Assembly: GCA_016294035.1 (NCBI GenBank)
Contig: JAEDCT010000010.1
Coordinates: 23,771 to 87,770, forward strand
Length of the DNA: 64,000 nucleotides
Origin: Treponema sp.
Lineage (GTDB): Bacteria; Spirochaetota; Spirochaetia; Treponematales; Treponemataceae
Reading direction: 5' to 3'
The notes beneath the pieces are model-generated. The model had not been told where the DNA came from, did no database searches, and saw nothing but the letters and a program-made list of their open reading frames with translations. A program made the position numbers and the translations under genes. This document shows, in pieces, positions 6,919-16,292 of this stretch (position 1 is the stretch's first letter; every line of letters begins with the position of its first letter).

Positions 6919-9573
6919 ATGGAAAATTTGTCTAATGATACTATGATTCAGCGAGCTAAGGCAGCCATACTTGCAAGAGACTTTGATCAGGCTGCGAGAA
7001 TCTACCGTGGACTTCTTAAGAGTGATCCGGAAAACATTGACTATCTCACTGAACTTGGAAATCTTTATACTAAGAACGGCAATGACAAGATTGCTGCTGA
7101 CTATTTCAATGACATCATAAGAAAGGATCCGGAAAATACCATGGCACTCAATGCTCTTGGTGGAATTTACCGAAGACTGAAGGATTATGATGCTTCAGTT
7201 GCAGTTCTTGAAAAGGCCATCATTGCAGACGAGGGAAATGTTCAGAGCTTCTATAATCTTGGATTCACATACAAGATCATGGGAAAGTATGATGATGCAG
7301 TCCAGTGTTTCAATACTGTAGTTGAAGAAAATCCCCGTGATGTTCTTGCATTCAATCATATCGGTTCAATATATGCGCTTGAAGAAAAGCATCAGGATGC
7401 AATAAATTCATATTTGCGTGGTTTAAAGATTGACCCTAATCATCCGGTTCTTCACCTGAACCTTGCAAAGAGCTATGAGAAAATCGAGGACTTTGAAAAG
7501 GCCCAGCAGGAATATGAGTCAGCACTCAGAACAAAGCCAGGCTGGTTTGAGGCCATTGAAAGCTATGCTGATCTTCTCCTCAGAATGAACAAGACAAAAT
7601 CTGCAGGTGAAATCGTGCAGAATGCAATAAATCTTAATCCAAAGGATGTTGTCATGCACACAAAACTTGGTGATGTATTCAATCACCAGGATGACTATAA
7701 GAACGCAGAGTCAGAATACAATTCTGCACTTTCCTATTCTCCAGATTATGTTCAGGCTTTGTCTGGACTTGCAGCAACCTATGAGGCAACTGACAGAGAT
7801 GAGGATGCACTTAGGTTGATGGAAAAGGCCGAGGACATTGCTCCAGATGACGACAGGATTATCCGACACCATGTAAGAATTCTTCTTTCTGTTGGTCAGT
7901 ATGAAAAGGCCGGAGAAAAAATCCAGAAGATTGTAAGTCAGAATCCAGATGATGTTCATGCACTTAACCTTTTGAGCCAGTATTACATTTGTGTCAAGGA
8001 TGAAAAGAAAGCTCTTGGATGCATGAAAAAAATAAAGACTGTAAATCCGGCTTATTCAGAATTTTACAAGGATGTAGGAAAACGCTACAACCAGATTGGT
8101 GACTATGGCAAAGCAGAAGAGTCTTATCTCAAGTATATTTCAAATAATCCGGAGAACGTAAGAGGAATAAAGTATCTTGCAAAAAATTATGAGGACATGG
8201 GTGACTATCAGTCTGCTGTTGCAAACTACAAGAAAATCCAGCTCATTGATTCAAATAACAAGAACGCAGTGAACAGCATTGACCGAGTTAATGAAAGAAT
8301 GCTTAGTTATGGCGGAAGAAACATAAACACAAATCTTTCTCCTGATGAGGAATTTGGTGATGTTGATGATGATTTCCTCATGGCTCCACTTTCTCAGAAA
8401 GAAGAGAGCGTTGTATGTGAGCGTGAAGAAACTGTTGATGCTTCTGAAATGGCTGGAGAAGAACCTGAGGTAACTTCAGAAGAACTTGAAAACCATGACA
8501 ATGAAATTGAGAAGCCGGCAGAGGACAGGATTCCTTTTGAAAGCGGATTTGAGACCTTGCAGCAGGACGAAATCACTGATGACATGATTTTTGAAGACGG
8601 ACGCCTGGATGAAGAAATTGAGGCAACTGACAACGAAAAATATACGCAGACTCTTGACGATCTTGTTTCCCCGGATGATATCGAGGAAGATGGTACAAAT
8701 CTTGTTGAGGACAATACAAGGGCCGAGGATTTCTTTGCACAGAATCCATTTAACAATGGAACTGCTCCATTGCGTGATGATGAAGTTGTTCCTGTTTTTG
8801 AAAACGAAGAAGATTTCCACGGTCCAATGAATGACAACAAGGCTGTGTCTCTTGATGACGGCTGGGATGTGGAAGAAGAAAAGGAAGAACTTGAACCAGA
8901 GCCTAAAAAGCCAGAGCCAAAGAAAAAGAGTGAGCCTGAATACGAGGAAGAACCGGAAGAAGAGGTTGAGGATATCTTTAAGGAAGTTCCAAGACCAAAG
9001 AAAAAGCCTGTCCCGAAGCCTGAGCCTGAAGTTGAAGAAGATGATTTCGATGCAGAAAAGACTTTCGAGGAAGCCGAAAACCCGCTTCCAAAGCCGCGCC
9101 GCCCGGACTTTGCTGAACGCCAGGAAAACAGTGACCATGAACTTCTGGAAAAAATGGCATCGGCAATGGAATCAATGGCTGACAAGATAAACGTGACTGC
9201 AACACCAGTTGCCGTTCCTATGGCCGTTGAACCTGAAATCAAGGGAAATTCTATTGAAAGCCTTTTCAAGAGACTCAAGTACATGAGCAATTATCTTCCT
9301 GATGAAACAAGATCTTCTTTCAATGAAAGTGAGACCCGAATCAAGATGGACTATATTCTTTCAAAGCTTGAAGGCAGGGAAGGACTCCTGTCATCGGCAA
9401 CAAATTTCAGGGCTGAAAAAAATCTTACCCAGAAAGCAGAGGAATCTGATACTGGACTCACACTTCTTCTGAAAACATTGACTGTGACAAAGGATCTCAT
9501 TCACTGCCTGGATGACGAAACCTTGTCCCTTGCTCTCACATCCTGGATCAACAATCTGGTAAGCCGTCTCTAG
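6919..9573 (+). CDS. Large tetratricopeptide-repeat protein with acidic Pro/Glu/Lys linker
   Basis: An 884-residue protein with no signal peptide. Residues 5-480 are a run of TPR units (for example ALGGIYRRLKDYDASVAVLE, FNHIGSIYALEEKHQDAINS) forming a protein-binding superhelix. Residues about 485-745 are a low-complexity acidic linker with PEPKKPEPKKKSEPE-like segments. The last 130 residues form a helical domain with no recognised fold. SD GGGAG lies 11 bases before the ATG. It follows the LamG/Fn3 gene closely, so it may scaffold an envelope-associated complex; no specific partner is visible. The long open frames on the other strand over 8394-9290 come from the repetitive codon use of the linker. 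Confidence 0.85.
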   Translation: MENLSNDTMIQRAKAAILARDFDQAARIYRGLLKSDPENIDYLTELGNLYTKNGNDKIAADYFNDIIRKDPENTMALNALGGIYRRLKDYDASVAVLEKAIIADEGNVQSFYNLGFTYKIMGKYDDAVQCFNTVVEENPRDVLAFNHIGSIYALEEKHQDAINSYLRGLKIDPNHPVLHLNLAKSYEKIEDFEKAQQEYESALRTKPGWFEAIESYADLLLRMNKTKSAGEIVQNAINLNPKDVVMHTKLGDVFNHQDDYKNAESEYNSALSYSPDYVQALSGLAATYEATDRDEDALRLMEKAEDIAPDDDRIIRHHVRILLSVGQYEKAGEKIQKIVSQNPDDVHALNLLSQYYICVKDEKKALGCMKKIKTVNPAYSEFYKDVGKRYNQIGDYGKAEESYLKYISNNPENVRGIKYLAKNYEDMGDYQSAVANYKKIQLIDSNNKNAVNSIDRVNERMLSYGGRNINTNLSPDEEFGDVDDDFLMAPLSQKEESVVCEREETVDASEMAGEEPEVTSEELENHDNEIEKPAEDRIPFESGFETLQQDEITDDMIFEDGRLDEEIEATDNEKYTQTLDDLVSPDDIEEDGTNLVEDNTRAEDFFAQNPFNNGTAPLRDDEVVPVFENEEDFHGPMNDNKAVSLDDGWDVEEEKEELEPEPKKPEPKKKSEPEYEEEPEEEVEDIFKEVPRPKKKPVPKPEPEVEEDDFDAEKTFEEAENPLPKPRRPDFAERQENSDHELLEKMASAMESMADKINVTATPVAVPMAVEPEIKGNSIESLFKRLKYMSNYLPDETRSSFNESETRIKMDYILSKLEGREGLLSSATNFRAEKNLTQKAEESDTGLTLLLKTLTVTKDLIHCLDDETLSLALTSWINNLVSRL

Positions 9574-9596
9574 AACCAGATCAGATTTTGCTCTAA

Positions 9597-9663
9597 TTGA
9601 ACAAATCCTCTCTAATATGTTAAAATAGACGTCAAATTATTACATATTAAAGAGGATTTTTTT
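9597..9663 (+). promoter_or_regulatory. thrA promoter nested in a terminator-like inverted repeat
   Basis: TTGAAC (9597-9602), an 18-base spacer and TAAAAT (9621-9626) form a plausible sigma70 promoter for thrA. The spacer is also the left arm of a long inverted repeat: AAATCCTCT-C-TAATATG (9603-9619) pairs with CATATTA-A-AGAGGATTT (9643-9659). The repeat is followed by a T run, and its right arm holds the thrA Shine-Dalgarno AGAGGA. Transcripts entering from the TPR gene would fold it as a terminator that also hides the SD. Transcripts starting from the nested promoter lack the left arm. Confidence 0.7.
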
Positions 9664-9664
9664 T

Positions 9665-12157
9665 ATGCTAACTCTCAAATTTGGTGGAACTAGCATGGGT
9701 TCCGCTCGTCGTATTCTTGACAGTGTTGAAATCATGATTGGCCGTGCAAAGACAGACAAGATCAGTGTTGTTGTCAGTGCTGTTGCAGGCGTATCAAACA
9801 AATTGCAGGCTGCTATTGACGGGTGTATTGTTGGCGGGACCGCATCTTCTTTTGTAAGTGATCTTCGTAATGTTCATGCTGAAATCTGTTCAGAACTCAA
9901 GTCCATTCTTTCTGATTTTGATACACAGTCTGTAATGGCAAAGATTGAGGCTCATCTTTCAGAACTGGAAAAGCTTTTGTCCGGGCTTGCTGTATTTGCT
10001 GAATGCCCTTCAACAGTTTACTGCCGTATCATGGGTATGGGTGAGCTTATGTGTGCTCCTCTTGTTGAGGCAGTTCTTCTTGCAAAAAAGCAGAGCGTAA
10101 TGCTTCTTGATTCACGCAAGTTTATTTTTACTACTGGTGATCAGAAAGAAGGTGATCCAGACTATTCATATTGTGCTGATGCATTCTCCGATTACCGCGA
10201 TGGTTCAGTTCCTTCAGCTCAGATTCTTCTGTTCCCTGGATTTATCTGTTCATGGATTGGCGGAACAGATTCTAAGCCCGTAATGGGACTCATGGGACGC
10301 AATGGTTCAGATTTTTCTGCAGCAATCGTTGGTTCATGTCTTGGTTCATCAAAGGTTGAATTCTGGACAGATGTTGACGGTGTTTATACTGCAGATCCAC
10401 GTGTTGTAAAGGATGCAATTCTTGTTGACAACATGACTTACGAAGAGGCAATGGAACTTTCATTCTTCGGTTCAAAGGTTCTTCATCCAAAGACTCTTGC
10501 TCCACTTGCAGCAAAGGGAATTGAAGCCTGGTCACTCAATAGTCATAATCCATCAGCAAGAGGAACTTGCATTGGTAAGGGACCTTATGCAGAAGACAAG
10601 ACAGGTCCTGTCCGCGGTATTTCCTGTCTCAAGGATTGTGCAATGATTTCCGTAAGTGGTTCCGGAATGAAGGGACGCAAGGGAATGGCTACAAGAATTT
10701 TCCAGTCTGTATCAAATGCAGGAATCTCAATTCTTCTTATTACCCAGTCTTCTTCTGAGTACACTATTTCCTTCTGCGTAAGAAAGGCATTTGCTTCAAA
10801 GGTTCATGATGTTCTCAGAAATGAGTTCGCCCTTGAAATCTCAACAAAGCTCATAAATCCAATTGGTGTTGAAGACAACTGTGCAATCGTTTCTATCATT
10901 GGTGATGCAATGAGAAGCAAGCGTGGTGTTGCAGGAACATTCTTTGATTCTCTTGCAAGCCGTGACATCAACATTCTTGCCATTGCCCAGGGATCTGCTG
11001 AACGTTCTATTTCTGCAGTTATCAAGGCAGAAGACGGAGACATGGCTGTTCGTGTTGTTCATCAGTTCTTCTTCAATACAGTTCAGTCAATCCAGGTTTA
11101 TGCATTCGGTGCCGGAACAATTGGTGGCACTATGCTTGATCAGATTGGTGAGCAGCAGAAGGCTCTTCTTGAACAGGGAATTGATATCCGCGTAATGGCA
11201 ATTGCAAATATCGACGGAATGATTTTCAACGCAGACGGAATCAATCTTGAAGGCTGGCGTGATCAGGTTAAGGAAAACGGAAAGAAAACAAATCTTGATG
11301 AAATCCTTGAGTTCGTAAAAGAAACAAAACCTCTCAACCCAATCTTCGTTGACTGTACAGCAAGCTACGATCTTCCTGAAAGATATCTTGATGTGTTCAA
11401 GGCCGGCATGAGCATTGCCACACCAAACAAGAGGGCAAACTCAATGAGCATGGAGTTCTACCACAAGCTTCGCGAGACAGCAAATGAAATGCACGTGCGT
11501 TTCCTCTACGAAACAAACGTTGGTGCAGGTCTTCCAATCATTGACACACTGCAGAATCTCTTCAAGTCTGGAGACAAGCTTACAGGATTCAACGGAATCA
11601 TGTCTGGTTCACTTTCATATATCTTTGGAAAACTTGATGAAGGCAAGAAGTTCAGTGAGGCAGTCCTAGAAGCAAAGGAACTGCGCTACACAGAACCGGA
11701 TCCACGTGACGACCTCAAGGGAACAGACGTTGCACGCAAGGCACTCATCATTGCTCGTGAAGCAGGTATGTCAATTGAACTTGAAGACATTGAGATGCGT
11801 TCAATATTCCCTAAGGATTTCAATATTGAAGGAACAACAGAAGAATTCCTCAAGAGACTTCCAGAACTGGACAAGTACTTTGATGACAAGATGGCTGCCC
11901 TCAAGAAGGAAAACAAGGTTCTTCGCATGGCAGCTTCAATCAAGGACGGAAAGGTTTCTGTCGGAATGCTTGAAGTAGGAATGGATGATCCATTGTACAC
12001 AGTTCGCGGTGGAGAAAATGCATTCGTATTCAATACAGCCCGCTACACACCAATTCCTCTTACAGTCAAGGGATACGGTGCAGGTGCTGGAGTAACTGCA
12101 GCCGGTGTATTCGGTGATGTTCTGCGCACTGTTAGCTGGAACTCGACAAACGCATAA
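9665..12157 (+). CDS. thrA: Bifunctional aspartokinase / homoserine dehydrogenase
   Basis: Catalyses the first and third steps of the aspartate pathway: phosphorylation of aspartate, and reduction of aspartate semialdehyde to homoserine, towards threonine, methionine and, via the kinase, lysine. The 830-residue fusion has the kinase (KFGGTSMGSARRI at residue 4; FWTDVDGVYTADPR near 235), two ACT regulatory regions (about 320-460), then the dehydrogenase (AFGAGTIGGTMLDQ near 480; GIMSGSLSYIFGKLDEG near 645). The ACT region implies end-product inhibition, probably by threonine. SD AGAGGA lies 8 bases before the ATG, inside a regulatory hairpin. A strong terminator follows. It is a single-gene unit. 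Confidence 0.96.
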   Translation: MLTLKFGGTSMGSARRILDSVEIMIGRAKTDKISVVVSAVAGVSNKLQAAIDGCIVGGTASSFVSDLRNVHAEICSELKSILSDFDTQSVMAKIEAHLSELEKLLSGLAVFAECPSTVYCRIMGMGELMCAPLVEAVLLAKKQSVMLLDSRKFIFTTGDQKEGDPDYSYCADAFSDYRDGSVPSAQILLFPGFICSWIGGTDSKPVMGLMGRNGSDFSAAIVGSCLGSSKVEFWTDVDGVYTADPRVVKDAILVDNMTYEEAMELSFFGSKVLHPKTLAPLAAKGIEAWSLNSHNPSARGTCIGKGPYAEDKTGPVRGISCLKDCAMISVSGSGMKGRKGMATRIFQSVSNAGISILLITQSSSEYTISFCVRKAFASKVHDVLRNEFALEISTKLINPIGVEDNCAIVSIIGDAMRSKRGVAGTFFDSLASRDINILAIAQGSAERSISAVIKAEDGDMAVRVVHQFFFNTVQSIQVYAFGAGTIGGTMLDQIGEQQKALLEQGIDIRVMAIANIDGMIFNADGINLEGWRDQVKENGKKTNLDEILEFVKETKPLNPIFVDCTASYDLPERYLDVFKAGMSIATPNKRANSMSMEFYHKLRETANEMHVRFLYETNVGAGLPIIDTLQNLFKSGDKLTGFNGIMSGSLSYIFGKLDEGKKFSEAVLEAKELRYTEPDPRDDLKGTDVARKALIIAREAGMSIELEDIEMRSIFPKDFNIEGTTEEFLKRLPELDKYFDDKMAALKKENKVLRMAASIKDGKVSVGMLEVGMDDPLYTVRGGENAFVFNTARYTPIPLTVKGYGAGAGVTAAGVFGDVLRTVSWNSTNA

Positions 12158-12183
12158 AATCAGTAACTGAAAAAAATACTAGC

Positions 12184-12219
12184 GGCATCTCGTGTTTTTA
12201 TATGGGATGCCATTTTTAT
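12184..12219 (+). terminator. Terminator of thrA
   Basis: GGCATC (12184-12189) pairs with GATGCC (12206-12211) and is followed by ATTTTTATT, 26 bases after the thrA stop codon. Confidence 0.75.
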
Positions 12220-12230
12220 TTATGGGAGAT

Positions 12231-12373
12231 GTAAGATAAAACCGCTAAAATAGCGCGGCTTTATCTTACCTAAAGTTTGCGTTGCAAACTTATTATTGAA
12301 CTGCTGTTCCTCATTACATTACGGAACAGCGTAAAAAGCCAATCGATTGTTGAAACAATCTTCTTGACTTTTT
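12231..12373 (+). repeat. Four-hairpin dispersed repeat, copy 1
   Basis: Four stem-loops follow one another. H1 is GTAAGATAAA/TTTATCTTAC (12231-12269) with an inner CGCTA/TAGCG. H2 is AAGTTTGC/GCAAACTT (12273-12291). H3 is GCTGTTCC/GGAACAGC (12303-12330). H4 is AAAAAGCCAA/TTGACTTTTT with inner GATTG/CAATC (12333-12373). The first 116 bases recur at 63884-64000 with one indel and one substitution. The unit ends 12 bases before the iorA start and runs into its ribosome binding site, so it forms the iorA leader. Similar TTTTTAT..GGAG stretches border it on both sides. It may be a non-autonomous mobile element or a structured leader RNA. Confidence 0.8.
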
Positions 12374-12385
12374 ATAGGAGAATAT

Positions 12386-14260
12386 ATGGCAAATCAAATG
12401 ATCATGGGAAATCAGGCAATTGCACTTGGAGCCCTTAAGGCTGGTGTCAATCTGGTTTCTGGCTATCCTGGAACACCATCGTCAGAAATCATAGAGTATG
12501 TTGCAAAATACAGAAAGCAGACAGGAACCTATGTTGAATGGTCTGTAAATGAAAAGGCTGCCGTAGAAGTTGCAGCCGGTGCAAGTTATGCCGGAGCAAG
12601 AACTCTTGTTACAATGAAACAGGTCGGACTCAATGTTGCCGGCGATCCGGTAATGTGCCTTGCCTATGTTGGCGTTAAAGGAGGAATGGTAATTGTTTCT
12701 GCCGATGACCCGGGACCAATTTCCAGCCAGACGGAGCAGGATACCCGCCGTTATGGTGAATTCTCCAAGCTTCCTGTGTTTGATCCGTCGAGTCCTGAAG
12801 AGGCTTATGAGATGATTCAGGAAGCATTCGAGTATTCTGAAAAATATTCCACTCCGGTTCTGTTCAGACCCACAACAAGAGTTGACCATGGATATGCGAG
12901 CATGGATATTCCGGAACTGCCAAAGGCCCGTGAAATTCCCGGCTTTGAAAAGAACACACAGCGCTGGGTAATTTTTCCACGAACTTCCTACATGAACCAC
13001 AGAATTATTTTTGAGCGAAACACAAATGTACTGCCAGAGGAATTTTCAAAGCTGCCTTACAACAAGATTGAAAACAATTCAAATCCAGATTCAAATCTTG
13101 GAATTGTAACGGGTGGTGTAAGCTATGCCTACGTCAAGGAAGCACTGGCTCTCCTCGGAAAAGAAGATACTCCGGTTCTCAAGATTGGAACTCCATATCC
13201 ATTCCCGAAATTCATTGCTGAGGATTTCCTGCAGTCAAAGAGTCATGTTCTTGTAATCGAGGAACTGGATCCTGTTATTGAGGATGCCTTGATTCAGTTA
13301 AAGGGAAAGGAAAATCTTGGATGCACCATTCACGGAAAGTATGACAAGAAAACTACTGAAGCTGGTGAGTATTCAGTAGAACTCGTAAAAAAATTCATCG
13401 CTTCCTTCCTGAGCATTGACCTTGAAGATCAGTCTGCATTACAGTCTCCTGAACTTCCTGTTCGTCCGCCTGTGCTTTGTGCCGGCTGTCCACACCGCGC
13501 ATCTTTCTATGCAGTCAAGCAGGCAATGAAAAATGAAAAGACCGTGTTCTGCGGCGACATTGGATGCTACACACTGGGAAATGCAAAGCCTCTTGATATG
13601 TGCGACACATGTCTTTGCATGGGTGCAGACATAACCATGGCCCAGGGATTCTTCCACGCAGAAAATGACCGTCACTGTTTCTCCTTTATTGGTGATTCTA
13701 CATTCTTTGCTTCAGGAATCACGGGCGTTGTGAATGCAGTATACAACAAGTCCCGACAGACAATCTGTATTCTCGACAATTCAACTACTGCCATGACTGG
13801 ACATCAGCCGCATCCTGGAATTGGTCTCACAATGATGGATGACATTACTGAAAAAATCAGCATTGAAAAAATCCTCAAGGCTATTGGAGTTGAACCTGTT
13901 CTTACAGTAAATCCTTTTGATCAGAAGACAGCCCTTGAAGCCGTAAAGGAATGTGACAGCCATGATGGAGTGAGCGCAATTATTTTCAAGTCACCATGTA
14001 TTGCCCTTCTTTCAAAGGAAGAATTCAAGGAGTTCAGAAAAAAGCCGGCAGAAGTGAATCTTGAAAAATGTATCGGATGCAAAAAATGCGTAAACGAAAC
14101 TGGATGTCCTGCATTGTGCTTTGACTTTGATTCAAAGAAAGCAACAATTGATTCAACTATGTGTACGGGATGCAGCCTGTGTTCTCAGGTTTGCCCGGTA
14201 AATGCAATCAGCTGCCAGCAACTGTTTTGCGCAGACTTTAAAAATGATAATAACTGTTAG
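12386..14260 (+). CDS. iorA: Indolepyruvate:ferredoxin oxidoreductase, alpha subunit
   Basis: With IorB it oxidatively decarboxylates aryl pyruvates (from Trp, Phe, Tyr transamination) to aryl-acetyl-CoA, reducing ferredoxin. The 624 residues include the pyrimidine-binding domain (SGYPGTPSSEIIEYV), the thiamine-diphosphate motif (FIGDSTFFASGITGVVNAVY ... NSTTAMTG) and two C-terminal 4Fe-4S clusters (CIGCKKCVNETGCP and CTGCSLCSQVCP). An AGGAG lies 5 bases before the ATG. Its leader is the four-hairpin repeat. iorB follows with its own SD, and paaK completes the pathway, so the three genes form an amino-acid fermentation unit. Confidence 0.96.
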   Translation: MANQMIMGNQAIALGALKAGVNLVSGYPGTPSSEIIEYVAKYRKQTGTYVEWSVNEKAAVEVAAGASYAGARTLVTMKQVGLNVAGDPVMCLAYVGVKGGMVIVSADDPGPISSQTEQDTRRYGEFSKLPVFDPSSPEEAYEMIQEAFEYSEKYSTPVLFRPTTRVDHGYASMDIPELPKAREIPGFEKNTQRWVIFPRTSYMNHRIIFERNTNVLPEEFSKLPYNKIENNSNPDSNLGIVTGGVSYAYVKEALALLGKEDTPVLKIGTPYPFPKFIAEDFLQSKSHVLVIEELDPVIEDALIQLKGKENLGCTIHGKYDKKTTEAGEYSVELVKKFIASFLSIDLEDQSALQSPELPVRPPVLCAGCPHRASFYAVKQAMKNEKTVFCGDIGCYTLGNAKPLDMCDTCLCMGADITMAQGFFHAENDRHCFSFIGDSTFFASGITGVVNAVYNKSRQTICILDNSTTAMTGHQPHPGIGLTMMDDITEKISIEKILKAIGVEPVLTVNPFDQKTALEAVKECDSHDGVSAIIFKSPCIALLSKEEFKEFRKKPAEVNLEKCIGCKKCVNETGCPALCFDFDSKKATIDSTMCTGCSLCSQVCPVNAISCQQLFCADFKNDNNC

Positions 14261-14272
14261 TTGAGGTTTTTT

Positions 14273-14845
14273 ATGACAAATATATTGGTATGTGGAATCG
14301 GTGGACAGGGAACTGTTCTTGCTGCAAAGCTTCTTGATCAGGCTGCAATTCATGCGGGACTTTCAGTTCATTCTGCAGAAACAATTGGAATGGCCCAGCG
14401 CGGTGGAAGCGTAACCAGTCATGTCAGGATTGGAAATGACGTTTACTCTCCATTGATTCCTTTTGGAAGTGCAGACATGATAATTGCCTTTGAATTATGT
14501 GAGGCCGCCCGAAATATATGCTATCTCAAGAAGGGTGGAACTGTTGTCGTGAACAACAAGATCATTAGCCCGGTGACTGCAGTTCTTGCCGGAAAGTCAT
14601 TTGATGAAAAGACCATGATTGACTACATGAAGGAAACTGCTGGAAAGGTAGTTGCAGTTGATACGGACCGAATTTGCAGTGAACTTGGATCTGCAAAAGT
14701 TGTCAACACAATTCTTCTTGGAGCCGCTCTCAGGGAAGGAATTGCCGGAATCACCAAAGAGGATGTTGTTGAGGCAATCAGGCTTTCAGTTAAGCCAAAG
14801 TTTGTGGAGCTCAATCTAAGGGCTTTGGAAGTTTCAAAAATATGA
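14273..14845 (+). CDS. iorB: Indolepyruvate:ferredoxin oxidoreductase, beta subunit
   Basis: The gamma-domain partner of IorA (190 residues), containing the CoA-binding GIGGQGTVLAAKLL motif at the N-terminus and AETIGMAQRGGSVTSHVRIG. I chose ATG 14273 (GAGG 6 bases upstream, protein starts MTNILVCGIGGQG) over an in-frame TTG at 14261 that would add four residues. It starts 12 bases after the iorA stop. Length and sequence are normal for the family. Confidence 0.95.
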   Translation: MTNILVCGIGGQGTVLAAKLLDQAAIHAGLSVHSAETIGMAQRGGSVTSHVRIGNDVYSPLIPFGSADMIIAFELCEAARNICYLKKGGTVVVNNKIISPVTAVLAGKSFDEKTMIDYMKETAGKVVAVDTDRICSELGSAKVVNTILLGAALREGIAGITKEDVVEAIRLSVKPKFVELNLRALEVSKI

Positions 14846-14898
14846 AACATCTGTTATACTGTTATTATTAAGAGAAACACTTTCAAGAGGGAAAATAT

Positions 14899-16140
14899 AT
14901 GAAACTCACACAGAAACAGATTGAACTTGTTGATGCACAGGTAAAGCGCCTTATTGCTGGTGATAGTTATTATGGAAAGAAATACAGGGAAATGGGAATC
15001 ACTGGAGTTAAGTCACAGGAGGATTTTGAGAAGCTTCCATTCAGCTCCAAGGATGACTTGAGAAACGCTTATCCCCTTGGAATTCAGGCTGTTCCTGATG
15101 AAGATGTTGTGCGAATTCATTCATCAAGCGGAACAACAGGAAAGCCTGTAATTATTCCATACACCAAGAAAGACGTTGACGACTGGGCTATTCAGTTTGC
15201 CCGCTGCTACGAAATGGCTGGAATCACAAAGAAAGACCGCATTCAGATTACACCGGGTTATGGACTTTGGACGGCAGGCATAGGTTTTCAGGCAGGCTGT
15301 GAAAAGCTTGGAGCCATGGCAGTTCCAATGGGGCCTGGAAACACTGAAAAGCAGCTTCAGATGATGCAGGATCTTCAGTCAACTGTAATCTGCGCAACCT
15401 CAAGCTATGCTCTTCTTCTTTCAGAGGAAATAACAAAGCGCGGAATCAAGGACAAGATTGCACTTAAAAAGGGTGTCATCGGAAGTGAACGCTGGTCTGA
15501 CAAGATGCGCAAGAGCATCCAGGACGGACTTGGAATTGAGCTTTATGACATCTACGGACTTACTGAAATCTACGGACCTGGAATCGGAATCAACTGTCAG
15601 AAGGAAAAGTACATTCATTACTGGGATGACTATCTTTTCATCGAGATCATCAATCCGGAAACCGGAAAGCCTGTGGCAGACGGAGAAGAAGGTGAAATCG
15701 TAATCACAACTCTGGTTAAGGAAGGAGCCCCTCTCTTAAGATTCCGCACACATGATCTTTCAAGAATCATTCCTCAAAAGTGTTCCTGTGGTTCATGCTA
15801 TCCGCGTCTTGACATTATCAAGGGACGCAGCGACGACATGTTCAAGGTTCACGGCGTAAATATGTTCCCTGCCCAGGTTGAGGAAGTTCTTCACCAGATT
15901 GACGGTGCCACAAGTGAATACTCTATTGCCATCGGTCATGATGATGACAACAACAAGGACGTAATGGTTCTCACGGTTGAAGTTGAAGGCCGCGTTAACT
16001 TTGAGGATACGGGAAAGGCAATTGCAAACCTGTTTAAGTCAAAAATCGGCGTAAATCCAAAAGTTTCTGTTGTTCCTGTTGGAACCTTGCCAAGAAGCGA
16101 AAAGAAGACAAAACGAGTATTTGATCACCGCGAATCCTGA
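14899..16140 (+). CDS. paaK: Phenylacetate-CoA ligase-type (aryl-acetyl-CoA) enzyme
   Basis: An adenylate-forming enzyme that interconverts aryl acetate plus CoA plus ATP with aryl-acetyl-CoA. The 413-residue length, the ATP loop SSSGTTGKPVIIPYT near residue 77, YDIYGLTEIYGPG near 220 and a C-terminal PaaK-type domain (GRSDDMFKVHGVNMFPAQVE) are diagnostic. SD AAGAGGG is followed by the ATG at 14899. It is 53 bases downstream of iorB. In anaerobes with IorAB it probably works in the ATP-forming direction or recycles CoA, yielding indole- or phenylacetate; the direction is inference. Confidence 0.9.
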   Translation: MKLTQKQIELVDAQVKRLIAGDSYYGKKYREMGITGVKSQEDFEKLPFSSKDDLRNAYPLGIQAVPDEDVVRIHSSSGTTGKPVIIPYTKKDVDDWAIQFARCYEMAGITKKDRIQITPGYGLWTAGIGFQAGCEKLGAMAVPMGPGNTEKQLQMMQDLQSTVICATSSYALLLSEEITKRGIKDKIALKKGVIGSERWSDKMRKSIQDGLGIELYDIYGLTEIYGPGIGINCQKEKYIHYWDDYLFIEIINPETGKPVADGEEGEIVITTLVKEGAPLLRFRTHDLSRIIPQKCSCGSCYPRLDIIKGRSDDMFKVHGVNMFPAQVEEVLHQIDGATSEYSIAIGHDDDNNKDVMVLTVEVEGRVNFEDTGKAIANLFKSKIGVNPKVSVVPVGTLPRSEKKTKRVFDHRES

Positions 16141-16184
16141 TTAAACAGCTTAAATTTGTACTAATCGGAATTATAAAAAATTGT

Positions 16185-16237
16185 CCCCGGAACCTGAAAA
16201 AAACTCAAAAATCTCCAGGTTTCGGGGGATTTTTTTT
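16185..16237 (+). terminator. Terminator of the iorAB-paaK operon
   Basis: CCCCG-G-AACCTG (16185-16196) pairs with CAGGTT-T-CGGGG (16216-16227), followed by ATTTTTTTT. It is a strong intrinsic terminator 44 bases after paaK. Confidence 0.9.
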
Positions 16238-16256
16238 GCGGGAAACCTATATTTTG

Positions 16257-16285
16257 TTGTATTTTTTGTATTCTTAATCTATAAT
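16257..16285 (+). promoter_or_regulatory. Promoter of PilZ gene, predicting a leaderless mRNA
   Basis: TTGTAT (16257-16262), 17 bases, TATAAT (16280-16285). Transcription should start at about 16292-16293, at the ATG of 16293, and no ribosome binding site is present. The upstream in-frame ATG at 16284 lies inside the -10 box and cannot be in this transcript. Confidence 0.65.
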
Positions 16286-16292
16286 GAAACTT

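Noticed and set aside
8394..9290. Long minus-strand Ser-rich frame opposite the TPR gene
   Set aside because: It mirrors the Glu/Asp/Pro-rich codons of the acidic linker; the plus-strand gene explains the region fully.
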